Shown here: piece after piece, positions 17,025 to 25,372 of the stretch
Numbering within the stretch: position 1 is the first letter of the stretch
Layout of the letters: the number at the start of each line of letters is the position of its first letter
Origin: Atopostipes suicloacalis DSM 15692
GTDB lineage: Bacteria > Bacillota > Bacilli > Lactobacillales > Carnobacteriaceae_A
Assembly: GCF_900129085.1 (NCBI RefSeq)
Contig: NZ_FQUF01000026.1
Location: forward strand, 1-32,442
DNA length: 32,442 nt
Reading direction: 5' to 3'
Made by a program: the position numbers and the translations under genes
The notes under the pieces: model-generated
The model's database searches: none
Seen by the model: only the letters and a program-made list of their open reading frames with translations
What the model was told of the DNA's origin: nothing

Positions 17025-18641
17025 TTACTCATTAAATTTTGACCAAAATTTAATGTCGGCATATTTATAAAAGCCAATTGCTAGAGCGATTAATCCAATT
17101 GTAATTCCTACCGAAATTAGCAATCTAGTTGTATCCTCAAGTACGAAGACAAACCAAAAGATAAAGCCAAATATTGCAAGGATGCCAACTACTACAGTAA
17201 CTAATTGAATCAGAATCCTAACGACTTGGCTGACACCTCGTCGCATTAGTTCATTAAAGTTATTCCATGAAAGGTTCAACAGCTTATAGTCTCTCATATA
17301 GTAATAAAGAGACAAGAGATAAGTCATGACAGTAAACCCGATTAGCACAAGGAATGTCGGGATAAATGGTGCCTTTAAATATAACGCCACACCAAGAAGC
17401 GCAAGAACACTAATTCCCCATTCTAAAATAAAAGCAAAATAAAATTTAAATTTTAAATAACCTCGAAATGAAATCGGTAAAGATTGAATATAATAATAAT
17501 TTTCTTTATCAAAAGAAATGATTACCCCACTAATGGATGTTTCACTAATCATAACAAAAGCCAAGCTTATCCCAATTAATAAATAAGCACCCCATAAATA
17601 AGAAATCTGCTTTAAAATGGTTAAATCTATTGGAAGATCACCAAAAAAGATAGGACCCATCATAATAACTGGAAAATAAAATTTTGAAAAGAGAATTTGT
17701 AAAATCAAAGTCGTATCTTGTAACTGTCTAAATTGGTATTTTAAAAAGACTTTCCATTTAGAAGTGGCTAGATGAGTAGAAATTGCTTTTTCTTTCTTCT
17801 TTTTTCTCTTTTGAGGGGCTTCTTCATTTTCAGAATATAAATGAGGGATTACCCATTTAAGCATGGTCAGTAGAAATAATCCACTAACAAAAATCCACAA
17901 GCCAATTTTCAACCAACCATTAAGTTTTTCTCCAGAAATAAAGATTTGATGAAATCCTACAAAAAGTGGATTAATTTTTTCATCTACAATATTAAGTCCT
18001 GATTCTGTATTATCCATACTACCGCCATAAACATTATAAAAAACAAAGCCAAATAAGAGAATATATAATAAAATGGTGAATATTTTTTTGTGCTTTCTAA
18101 AAAATGCCCATTGGTTTAACAAATCCAATAAGATAAAAACACCTAAAACGGTGGCCACCATAATCAATACGGTACTTAATAAACCGATAGGTATGAAAAA
18201 CCATAAAGAGGTGTCCGTTTGTTGACCTAAAACTACAATAAAAATAAAAGGAGAAACAAAATAGGCAAAGGAAGTAATAATAACTGTCGCTATTTTTGAT
18301 GTGAACAATTCTCCAATACTAAAGGGCATTGCTAAATAAGTGCTTAGATCTGTATCATCATAAAATAAAGTAAAGATTAACTGAAAAAGTTGCAAAATAG
18401 AAAAGGTTACCATAAAACTAATCGCCTGCGTAAAAACCCCAGGAAAATTTGCTAACGGAATATTAAAAATCATCGACCCATATAGAATGACAAAAACAAA
18501 CAAAATGACTACATTTTGAAGAAAAGTACGCCAATATATATTCTTTTTTTTGAGCTTGTTGGCCTGATTACTATTACTCATTTGACGATTAGATTGAAGC
18601 AAATCTACCTCAACTAAAGCTTTAATATGATCAAAACACAT
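17025..18641 (-). CDS. ABC-type permease, large membrane subunit
   Basis: The 538-residue polytopic membrane protein has about ten to twelve hydrophobic segments and a lysine-rich cytoplasmic loop (QKRKKKKEKA, about 277-286). Its start shares one base (TAATG) with the stop of the ATP-binding gene, so it is the membrane partner of that ATPase. The size and arrangement resemble the Bacillus YthP/YthQ and EcsB-like ABC-2 systems. The substrate is unknown and direction is probably export. No extracellular binding protein is encoded nearby, which fits an exporter. Confidence 0.8.
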   Translation of the reverse strand: MCFDHIKALVEVDLLQSNRQMSNSNQANKLKKKNIYWRTFLQNVVILFVFVILYGSMIFNIPLANFPGVFTQAISFMVTFSILQLFQLIFTLFYDDTDLSTYLAMPFSIGELFTSKIATVIITSFAYFVSPFIFIVVLGQQTDTSLWFFIPIGLLSTVLIMVATVLGVFILLDLLNQWAFFRKHKKIFTILLYILLFGFVFYNVYGGSMDNTESGLNIVDEKINPLFVGFHQIFISGEKLNGWLKIGLWIFVSGLFLLTMLKWVIPHLYSENEEAPQKRKKKKEKAISTHLATSKWKVFLKYQFRQLQDTTLILQILFSKFYFPVIMMGPIFFGDLPIDLTILKQISYLWGAYLLIGISLAFVMISETSISGVIISFDKENYYYIQSLPISFRGYLKFKFYFAFILEWGISVLALLGVALYLKAPFIPTFLVLIGFTVMTYLLSLYYYMRDYKLLNLSWNNFNELMRRGVSQVVRILIQLVTVVVGILAIFGFIFWFVFVLEDTTRLLISVGITIGLIALAIGFYKYADIKFWSKFNE

Positions 18642-19411
18642 TATAAATCACCATCTTCTGAATGATTAGCAATATCTCGATCTCTTTGGTCGGCTTCGCG
18701 TCCGGCAATACGTAAATAAATAGTTTCGAGCGACTCGTTTTTGTTTTGGGCTTGTAACTCTTCGATGGTTCCGTTGTACAAAATCTCACCTTTTCGTAAA
18801 ATTACAATTTCATCACATAGCTCTTGAGCATGCTCTAAATTATGCGTAGAAAAAAGAACAATGTTTCCATTTTTTGCATGTTCACGCATTAATTTTTTTA
18901 AATCATAAGTGGCTTGAGGATCGAGCCCAGTCATAGGTTCATCTAATACCCAAATTTTAGGATTTGCCAACAAAGCTCCTACTAAAAAAGTCTTTTGACG
19001 CATTCCGTGAGAAAAAGACTCGATTAATTCCTCACTATTTGAATCTATTTCAAACAATTCCGTATAATAAGTCAATCTTTTTTCAAACTGTTCATCTGAA
19101 ATTTCATAAGCAGTCCCCATAAGTTCCCAATATTCATTAGCTTTAAGGCGTAAAAATGTATCGGGTGTATCTGCTACATAGCCAATTTTGGGTTTAATGT
19201 TCTTACGATATTGCGCTAACTCTTGGTCGTCTACGTAAATTTCGCCAGTCGTTTGATTTAAAATACTGACTAATATTTTTATAGTGGTCGATTTTCCAGC
19301 TCCATTATGGCCAATTAAGCCAAAAATTTGGCCGTCTTTAATTTTGAAACTTATATTTTTTAAGGCCGTCGTTTCGGCATACTCTTTTGTAATTTCTTTA
19401 AATTCGATCAT
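18641..19411 (-). CDS. ABC transporter ATP-binding protein
   Basis: The 256-residue nucleotide-binding subunit has Walker A GHNGAGKST (about 34-42), Walker B IWVLDEPMTGLDP and H-loop STHNLEHA. The signature reads SHGMRQK instead of LSGGQ, a variant common in ABC-2 and EcsA-like ATPases. It ends in a one-base overlap with the permease gene at 18641. TTGGAGG precedes the ATG, and a near-palindrome (19437-19456) lies over its promoter region, suggesting repression by a local regulator that is not encoded in this window. Confidence 0.9.
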   Translation of the reverse strand: MIEFKEITKEYAETTALKNISFKIKDGQIFGLIGHNGAGKSTTIKILVSILNQTTGEIYVDDQELAQYRKNIKPKIGYVADTPDTFLRLKANEYWELMGTAYEISDEQFEKRLTYYTELFEIDSNSEELIESFSHGMRQKTFLVGALLANPKIWVLDEPMTGLDPQATYDLKKLMREHAKNGNIVLFSTHNLEHAQELCDEIVILRKGEILYNGTIEELQAQNKNESLETIYLRIAGREADQRDRDIANHSEDGDL

Positions 19412-19436
19412 CCAAGTTCCTCCAATAGATATTAAT

Positions 19437-19456
19437 AAATATAGTGTACTATATTT
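19437..19456. promoter_or_regulatory. Operator-like palindrome upstream of the ABC operon
   Basis: AAATATAGTGTACTATATTT has two perfect 9-base arms around GT. On the minus strand it overlaps a possible -10 TACACT with TTTGGA 17 bases upstream. The half site and position recall operators of GntR/YtrA-type repressors that control ABC-2 transporters, but no such regulator is visible here. Confidence 0.5.
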
Positions 19457-19536
19457 TTAACCATTTCCAAACTATCTCAACAAATAAACCGTTTTGTCGA
19501 TTCGTTTTCATTAAGAGGATAATAGAGATTTGAAAA

Positions 19537-19566
19537 TTAGAAAAATCGTACTTTTTTTAGTATGAT
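19537..19566 (+). promoter_or_regulatory. Candidate promoter of the chromate-transporter pair, overlapped by a dyad
   Basis: TTAGAA, 18 bases, TATGAT. The -10 lies within a dyad: ATCGTACT (19545-19552) pairs with AGTATGAT (19559-19566) around six T, with one G-U. It could be an operator or a leader stem. Confidence 0.35.
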
Positions 19567-19601
19567 GAGCCAAAGAAATTTGTAGTAAGGAGAGTGTTCA
19601 A

Positions 19602-20168
19602 TTGGATAAAAAAAAATTACTTTGGAAACTATTTATATCAACTTTTTATTTAAGCATGTTCACCTTTGGCGGCGGATATGTCATTGTAACCTTAATGAAG
19701 AAAAAATTTGTGGATGATTATAAATGGATCTCAGAAAAAGAAATGTTGAACTTCGTTGCAATTGCTCAATCAGCACCTGGAGCGATTGCTGTTAATGGCG
19801 CTATCGTTGTAGGATTCAAATTAGCAGGATTTATGGGGGTCTTTGTTTCAATCCTTGGAACGATTATTCCACCTTTCATAATTATTTCATTAATCTCCTT
19901 TGCGTATGAAGCCTTTAGAGATAATGTTTGGATTAGCTTAATGTTAGAGGGGATGCAAGCAGGAGTAGGAGCGGTTGTAACGGCTGTCTCTTATGAAATG
20001 GCCAAAGATGTTGTCAATGAAAAAGACAAAACATTAATTATTATGATGGTTATCGCTTTTCTAGCGAATGCCGTGTTTAATGTGAATGTTATGCTTATTA
20101 TTCTTGTAAGTATTCTAATAGGTCTTTTACAAAGCTATCTAGCGAAAAGAGAGGGGAATGAAAATTGA
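19602..20168 (+). CDS. Chromate transporter, short-chain CHR protein, first subunit
   Basis: The 188-residue membrane protein is one half-size member of the CHR family. It shows SMFTFGGGYVIVTLM near the N-terminus and the AQSAPGAIAVN motif around 57-67, then four or five further membrane segments. Short CHR proteins usually occur as adjacent pairs, exactly as here, and function together. In characterised cases the pair exports chromate, but the natural substrate is often unclear. The start is TTG 19602, with AGGAGAG seven bases before it. It overlaps the next gene by four bases (TTGA). Confidence 0.88.
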   Translation: MDKKKLLWKLFISTFYLSMFTFGGGYVIVTLMKKKFVDDYKWISEKEMLNFVAIAQSAPGAIAVNGAIVVGFKLAGFMGVFVSILGTIIPPFIIISLISFAYEAFRDNVWISLMLEGMQAGVGAVVTAVSYEMAKDVVNEKDKTLIIMMVIAFLANAVFNVNVMLIILVSILIGLLQSYLAKREGNEN

Positions 20169-20731
20169 TATATCTACAATTATTTTGGAGCTTTCTTCAA
20201 GTAGGCATGTTTAGTTTTGGTGGAGGATATGCGGCTTTACCATTGATCGAAAGTATTGTGGTCAAACAGCATGGCTGGTTATCAATTGCCGAGTTTACAG
20301 ATTTAATTACAATCTCTCAAATGACTCCAGGACCTATCTCAGTGAATTCAGCAACTTTCGTCGGTTTAAGTATTGGTGGGTTTTGGGGAGCGGTTGTTGC
20401 TACATTAGGAAATATTGCCCCTTCTATTGTATTAGTTACTTTAATTTCTTGGTTATATATGAAATATAACAGTTTAGATACCTTACAAACGGTATTAAAA
20501 GCTCTACGCCCAGCTGTGGTTGCAATGATTGCTACGGCAGGTGTCACATTAATTGTTACTGCTTTCTGGGGAGAGGGAGCGATTGTTCTTTCAAATACAA
20601 ATATTGTTGCTGTGGTATTATTTGGATTAGGGATGTTTTTCCTTCTAAAATATAATGTGAGCCCGATTCTAGTCATGATTTTAGCAGGAGTGGCAAACGT
20701 GTTGTGGGCTGTTTTGAGTGGATCTGTATAA
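20165..20731 (+). CDS. Chromate transporter, short-chain CHR protein, second subunit
   Basis: The 188-residue partner of the preceding gene has the same architecture: MFSFGGGYAALPLI and SQMTPGPISVNSATFVG, the CHR signature, then hydrophobic segments to the end. It starts with TTG 20165, overlapping the preceding TGA stop, with GAGGGG ten bases upstream, so translation is coupled. Two complete CHR domains with separate ribosome sites argue against a frameshifted full-length chrA. No terminator follows. The next gene has its own extended -10. Confidence 0.88.
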   Translation: MIYLQLFWSFLQVGMFSFGGGYAALPLIESIVVKQHGWLSIAEFTDLITISQMTPGPISVNSATFVGLSIGGFWGAVVATLGNIAPSIVLVTLISWLYMKYNSLDTLQTVLKALRPAVVAMIATAGVTLIVTAFWGEGAIVLSNTNIVAVVLFGLGMFFLLKYNVSPILVMILAGVANVLWAVLSGSV

Positions 20732-20767
20732 TCTTTAAGCTGATTGAACGGTGATGAGCTGAACATT

Positions 20768-20776
20768 TGCTATACT
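20768..20776 (+). promoter_or_regulatory. Extended -10 promoter of the UPF0173 gene
   Basis: TGC plus TATACT lies 32 bases before the ATG. TTGAAC occurs upstream, but at 21 bases, which is too far for a standard -35. Confidence 0.4.
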
Positions 20777-20807
20777 TAATGTAGATAATAACTAGGGGGA
20801 GAATAGA

Positions 20808-21488
20808 ATGAAAGCTACTTTTCATGGTCATGCAGTTGTGTCATTAGAAACAGAAGATGGAACAAAACTTCTTTTTGATCCTTTTATTGATGGGAATGAT
20901 GCTTGTGATTTGGATGTTAACACGGTAGAAGCCGATTATATATTAGTCACACATGCTCATAGCGATCACTTAGGAGATACGATAGAAATTGCTCAACGAA
21001 CAAAAGCTAAAATAATTACAACCGTTGAAGTTGCTGATTATTTAAGCTCGTTTGATTTAGAAACGCATGGAATGCAACCAGGAGGCGCTCATACCTTTGA
21101 TTTTGGAGAAGTGAAATTTACACCAGCTATTCATGGATCTTCTATAGAAATTGATGGAAAACCTCACACTTTAGGGCTAGCGTCTGGTATCTTGGTTACT
21201 GCAGATGCTAAAACTGTTTATCATGTAGGGGATACTGCTTTATATTCCGATATGAAACTAATTGGTGATTTATTAGATATTGATTTAGCATTTATTCCAA
21301 TTGGAGATAATTTTACTATGGGACCTGAAGATGCTTCACTCGCTGCGAAATGGTTACGAGCTAAAAAAATTGTTCCCATCCATTACAATACCTTTCCATT
21401 GATTGAACAAAATCCAGACGACTATATTAAAATGTTACATGAAGACATCGGGTTTATCCCAGAAATTGGAAAACCTTTTGACGTTTAA
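20808..21488 (+). CDS. UPF0173 metallo-beta-lactamase-fold hydrolase
   Basis: The 226-residue soluble protein carries the metal-binding THAHSDHLGD motif (His49, His51, Asp53, His54), a later HGSS segment, HVGDTALYSD and IPIHYNTFP, as in the UPF0173/YtkL family of metal-dependent hydrolases related to UlaG and RNase Z folds. The physiological substrate is not known. A GGGGGAG ribosome site precedes the ATG. It is transcribed as a single gene with a strong terminator behind it. Confidence 0.9.
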   Translation: MKATFHGHAVVSLETEDGTKLLFDPFIDGNDACDLDVNTVEADYILVTHAHSDHLGDTIEIAQRTKAKIITTVEVADYLSSFDLETHGMQPGGAHTFDFGEVKFTPAIHGSSIEIDGKPHTLGLASGILVTADAKTVYHVGDTALYSDMKLIGDLLDIDLAFIPIGDNFTMGPEDASLAAKWLRAKKIVPIHYNTFPLIEQNPDDYIKMLHEDIGFIPEIGKPFDV

Positions 21489-21505
21489 AAATGAAAATTA
21501 TAAAG

Positions 21506-21550
21506 AAATTAAAAGAAGTTAGGAAATTAGCTCCTAACTTCTTTTAATTT
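21506..21550 (+). terminator. Terminator of the UPF0173 gene
   Basis: A perfect 19-bp stem (21506-21524 with 21532-21550; core AGAAGTTAGGA/TCCTAACTTCT) around the loop AATTAGC, with T-rich 3' arm. The stem is symmetric and could act on either strand. Confidence 0.85.
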
Positions 21551-21583
21551 ACATATATTTAGATAAAGAATCGTTTTCCTTCC

Positions 21584-21612
21584 TTGCTTATATAAGGACG
21601 GTGCCTTAGAAT
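21584..21612 (+). promoter_or_regulatory. Promoter of the ABC exporter gene
   Basis: TTGCTT, a 17-base spacer and TAGAAT, 44 bases before the start codon. Confidence 0.5.
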
Positions 21613-21655
21613 AAATCATGTCTTTAATTAGATAATAGGGAGGAAGAATATAAGG

Positions 21656-23371
21656 ATGATAAAAAAGTTTTTTTCATATTACAAACCGTATAAGAAATTA
21701 TTTATAATTGATTTTTCTTGTGCCGTGTTTGCTGCAATATTAGAATTAATTTTTCCGGTTGCGGTAAATAAAGTCATTGATCAAATATTACCGAATGGTT
21801 CATTAAAAACAATCTTAATGGTTTCGGTTGTTCTATTTGCATTATATGTTTTATCCATGTCTTTAAATTATATTGTAGTTACTTTAGGGCACCGTTTAGG
21901 TATTAATATTGAAACAGATATGCGTCGTGAACTTTATGAGCATTATCAAGAACAATCGTATGCTTATTTTGATAACACAAAAATTGGGGAATTGATGAGT
22001 CGTATTACTACAGAGCTTTTTGAAGTGAGCGAGTTAGCTCATCATGGCCCAGAGGATATATTTATTACTATCATGACATTAGTTGGAGCTTTTTTATTAA
22101 TGTATAATACGCATGCTCAATTAGCTATTATTACTATTTTATTAATTCCATTACTAGCCATTTTATTATCGGTATTTAATAAAAGAATGGTCCAGGTCAA
22201 TCAGCGTATCTATTCTACATTAAGTTCTTTTAATTCTGGGATTCAAAATGCATTAAGTGGTATACGCGTTGTCAAAGCCTTTGCGAATGAAGATTTTGAA
22301 AAGAATAATTTCGAAAAATTAATTCAAGGCTATCGAGATACAAAAATTGAGTTTTATCAAACAATGGGGCTTAGTTCTTCATTTAATTACATATTAATGC
22401 GTTTAATTAATTTGTTTGCATTTCTTGCTGGTTCATTTTTTACAATTAAAGGTGAACTATCTATGGGAGACTTTGTAGGTTTTATTTTACTATCCAATGT
22501 CTTTATTCGTCCAATTGAAAAGATTAATACGATGCTGGAACAATATCCAAAAGGGTATGCTGGTTTCAAGAGATTCCAAGAAGAATTAATGATTCATCCT
22601 GATATAGAAGATTCTGAAAATGCAATTGAAGCGCCTGATTTTAAAGGTTATATTGAATATGAGGATGTTTCTTTCGCCTATGAAGAAGATAAAGAAGTCT
22701 TAGATAAAATCAATTTATCGATTAAACCTGGAGAAACCGTTGCTTTTGTAGGGCCAAGCGGTGTTGGTAAAACGACAATGGTAAATTTGTTGCCTCGTTT
22801 TTATGAAGTCACTGGAGGTTCTATTTCAATTGATGGCATAGATATTAGAGATGTTACGATGAAATCTCTTCGTAAACAAATTGGAGTGGTCCAACAAGAT
22901 GTTTTCTTATTTGGTGGAACGGTTCGTGACAATGTCTTATATGGGAAGTTAGATGCAACAAATGACGAAGTCGAAGCAGCAATTGATGCTTCACAATTAA
23001 GAGAAGTTGTCTCAGATTTACCTCAAGGATTGGATACTCAGATCGGAGAAAGAGGAGTGCGTTTATCTGGAGGCCAAAAACAACGATTATCCATTGCACG
23101 TATTTTCTTGAAAAATCCATCGATTTTAATTTTAGATGAAGCGACGAGTGCTTTAGATACGGAAACAGAATATTATATTCAACAAGGATTAAATAAATTA
23201 TCTCAAGGACGTACAACTTTAATTATTGCTCATAGATTAGCAACAATTAAGGATGCTGATCGAATTCTCGTAGTAGGAGAAGAAGGCATAAAAGAAGATG
23301 GTAGTCATGAAGAGTTATTAGCATTAAATGGCCATTATGCTGAATTATATAATGCCCAATTTGGAGATTAA
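21656..23371 (+). CDS. ABC exporter half-transporter (membrane domain fused to ATPase)
   Basis: The 571-residue protein has an N-terminal six-helix membrane domain (about 15-300) and an ATPase domain: Walker A GPSGVGKTT near 366, Q-loop GVVQQDVFLFGG, signature LSGGQKQR near 470, Walker B ILILDEATSALD, and H-loop IIAHRLATI. This is the layout of homo- or heterodimeric exporters of the MsbA/BmrA/LmrA type. No partner half-transporter is adjacent, so a homodimer is likely. Substrate (drug, lipid or peptide) cannot be told. GGGAGGAAG precedes ATG 21656. It has its own promoter and terminator. Confidence 0.9.
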   Translation: MIKKFFSYYKPYKKLFIIDFSCAVFAAILELIFPVAVNKVIDQILPNGSLKTILMVSVVLFALYVLSMSLNYIVVTLGHRLGINIETDMRRELYEHYQEQSYAYFDNTKIGELMSRITTELFEVSELAHHGPEDIFITIMTLVGAFLLMYNTHAQLAIITILLIPLLAILLSVFNKRMVQVNQRIYSTLSSFNSGIQNALSGIRVVKAFANEDFEKNNFEKLIQGYRDTKIEFYQTMGLSSSFNYILMRLINLFAFLAGSFFTIKGELSMGDFVGFILLSNVFIRPIEKINTMLEQYPKGYAGFKRFQEELMIHPDIEDSENAIEAPDFKGYIEYEDVSFAYEEDKEVLDKINLSIKPGETVAFVGPSGVGKTTMVNLLPRFYEVTGGSISIDGIDIRDVTMKSLRKQIGVVQQDVFLFGGTVRDNVLYGKLDATNDEVEAAIDASQLREVVSDLPQGLDTQIGERGVRLSGGQKQRLSIARIFLKNPSILILDEATSALDTETEYYIQQGLNKLSQGRTTLIIAHRLATIKDADRILVVGEEGIKEDGSHEELLALNGHYAELYNAQFGD

Positions 23372-23376
23372 TTAGT

Positions 23377-23425
23377 AAATAGTATTGGAACTTCAAGAGA
23401 TTTGAAGGTCCAATGCTATTTTTTT
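23377..23425 (+). terminator. Terminator of the ABC exporter gene
   Basis: AAATAGTATTGGA (23377-23389) pairs with TCCAATGCTATTT over 13 positions with one G-U, plus CTTC/GAAG inside, followed by a run of T. Confidence 0.88.
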
Positions 23426-23473
23426 AAAAGTATATATATATTCTAATTAAATGAATAAAGAAAAGTATCATAT

Positions 23474-23502
23474 TTGAAGACAAATTCTATATGTGGTAGT
23501 TT
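23474..23502 (+). promoter_or_regulatory. Candidate promoter of opuCABCD
   Basis: TTGAAG, 17 bases, TAGTTT, about 57 bases before the TTG start. The weak -10 would suit a gene induced by osmotic stress, but this is speculative. Confidence 0.4.
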
Positions 23503-23558
23503 GATTAAGTGAAGGAAGATTATTACAAAATATTTCGAAAATGGAAAGAGGACATAAA

Positions 23559-24719
23559 TTGATTGAATATAAAAAAGTTACTAAAGTCTACGATAGCGAC
23601 ATAGTAGCTGTAAAAGACGCGAACATAACTATCGAAGATGGTGAATTTGTGTGTTTTATAGGAACTTCTGGGAGTGGAAAAACTACCGCTCTGCGTTTAA
23701 TTAACCGCATGCATGACCCTACCGAAGGAGAAATATTCATTGATGGAGAAAACATTCAGGATTATAGCCCGGTTAATCTACGACGGAAAATTGGATATGC
23801 TATACAGCAAACAGGACTATTCCCACATATGACCGTATATGAAAATGTAGTTACAGTCCCTCGCTTACTTGAATGGGATGAAAAGAAATGTAGAGATACG
23901 GCTGAGAGATTAATGGAAAGAGTAGATTTACCCATTGAATTACTTGAACGTTACCCAAGCGAATTGTCTGGAGGTCAACAACAACGTATTGGTGTTATTC
24001 GAGCATTGGCAGCAAATCCAGGTGTTGTGTTAATGGATGAGCCATTTGGTGCCTTAGATCCAATTACTCGAGATGCGCTCCACGATTTAGTGATTGAGCT
24101 ACAAGAAGAATATAATAATACATTTATTTTTGTGACACATGATATGGATGAAGCATTGAAATTAGCGGATCGAATTGCTATTTGGCATGAAGGGGAAATT
24201 ATTCAATATGATACCCCTGAAAACATCCTTTCTAATCCTGCAAATGATTACGTACGAAGTTTTATTGGTCAAGATAGATTGTTTGATGCAAAAACTAATA
24301 ATATCAAAGTTAGAGAAATAATGAACGATAATCCATTTACTATTACCCCTGGTAAGACTGTCTCTGATGCACTTACATTAATGCATGAAAAAAGAGTAGA
24401 CACTTTGTTTGTAGTGGATGACTATAATAAATTATTAGGTAGAGTAACCATTGAATTTATTGCTAATGTAGATGATCAATCTAAGAACATAATGGATATT
24501 ATTGATCGAGAAATTCGTCCGTTACGAGCAGACGATCTGATTCAAAATAAACTTCGAGAAGTTTTAAGAAGAGGCCGATCAAATATACCAGTAGTAGATA
24601 AATCAAATATATTGGTAGGAATTATTACAAAAACAACTCTAGTGAATTTAACTTATAATCTCATTTGGGATCAAGATATTGCCCAAGAAGAGATACTAGA
24701 GGAAGGATTGAGTGAATAA
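23559..24719 (+). CDS. opuCA: Glycine betaine/carnitine/choline ABC importer, ATP-binding subunit OpuCA
   Basis: The product is 386 residues from TTG 23559, which has AAAGAGG at the right distance and gives the family N-terminus IEYKKVTKVY. An in-frame ATG at 23541 lacks a ribosome site. The ATPase domain has GTSGSGKTTAL, LSGGQQQRIG and VLMDEPFGALDP. Two C-terminal CBS domains (about 250-370: REIMNDNPFTITP, RVDTLFVVDD, then IRPLRADDLI, RSNIPVVDK) are the part that senses ionic strength or c-di-AMP in related OpuC/OpuA ATPases. It is the first gene of a four-gene importer that accumulates compatible solutes in osmotic stress. Confidence 0.93.
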   Translation: MIEYKKVTKVYDSDIVAVKDANITIEDGEFVCFIGTSGSGKTTALRLINRMHDPTEGEIFIDGENIQDYSPVNLRRKIGYAIQQTGLFPHMTVYENVVTVPRLLEWDEKKCRDTAERLMERVDLPIELLERYPSELSGGQQQRIGVIRALAANPGVVLMDEPFGALDPITRDALHDLVIELQEEYNNTFIFVTHDMDEALKLADRIAIWHEGEIIQYDTPENILSNPANDYVRSFIGQDRLFDAKTNNIKVREIMNDNPFTITPGKTVSDALTLMHEKRVDTLFVVDDYNKLLGRVTIEFIANVDDQSKNIMDIIDREIRPLRADDLIQNKLREVLRRGRSNIPVVDKSNILVGIITKTTLVNLTYNLIWDQDIAQEEILEEGLSE

Positions 24720-24721
24720 GT

Positions 24722-25372
24722 ATGATGGAATTTTTTGCAAACAATGGTAGTGCACTTATCACTGCAATTGGTGAGCACATCTTTTTATCACTTATAGCAC
24801 TAGCATTAGGGATTTTAGTAGCAGTTCCTTTAGGTATTTTATTATCACAATTTCCAAAAACTGCAGATATAGTTATTGGAATTGCGAGTGTCTTACAAAC
24901 AGTACCAACTTTAGCGTTATTGGCATTGATGGTTCCTATTTTAGGTGTGGGCAAGATACCTTCTATTGTTGCTTTATTTATTTACTCTTTATTACCTATC
25001 TTAAGAAATGCTTATTTAGGTATGTCAGGAGTAGACCCAACGCTTGTAGATGCTGCTAAAGGGATGGGAATGTCAACGGGACAAGTTATTAGAAAAGTTC
25101 AACTTCCTTTAGCTATACCAGTTATTATGGCAGGAATTCGTTTATCAGCAGTATATGTTGTTGCTTGGACTACAATTGCAGCTTATATTGGCGGTGGTGG
25201 CCTTGGAGAATTTATTTTTAATGGATTACAAACTTATCGACAAGATTTGATTTTCGGCGGAACTATTCCAGTCATTATTATTGCAATAGTGATGGATTTA
25301 ACTGCTGGTTATCTAGAGAAAAGATTTAGTCCTAAAACATCATCGTCAGAGGTGGAAACAGATTATGCATAA
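24722..25372 (+). CDS. opuCB: OpuC permease subunit OpuCB
   Basis: The 216-residue BspTM-type permease has about six membrane segments and the cytoplasmic EAA-like loop around GVDPTLVDAAKGMGMSTGQ, which contacts the ATPase, followed by LPLAIPVIMAGIRLS. It starts two bases after opuCA and overlaps opuCC by eight bases. The ribosome site is poor: GGAAGG lies about 15 bases upstream, so expression probably depends on coupling to opuCA. It pairs with OpuCD to form the channel. Confidence 0.92.
   Translation: MMEFFANNGSALITAIGEHIFLSLIALALGILVAVPLGILLSQFPKTADIVIGIASVLQTVPTLALLALMVPILGVGKIPSIVALFIYSLLPILRNAYLGMSGVDPTLVDAAKGMGMSTGQVIRKVQLPLAIPVIMAGIRLSAVYVVAWTTIAAYIGGGGLGEFIFNGLQTYRQDLIFGGTIPVIIIAIVMDLTAGYLEKRFSPKTSSSEVETDYA

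Noticed and set aside
19602-20731. Two chromate-transporter frames as a single frameshifted chrA
   Set aside because: Each has its own ribosome site, TTG start and complete CHR signature, and paired short CHR genes are common.
20317-20766. 149-codon minus-strand reading frame over the second chromate-transporter gene
   Set aside because: It is antisense to a clear CHR-domain gene, has no ribosome site and no recognisable protein features.
22854-23216. 120-codon minus-strand frame within the ABC exporter gene
   Set aside because: It is antisense to the ATPase domain motifs and there is no start context.
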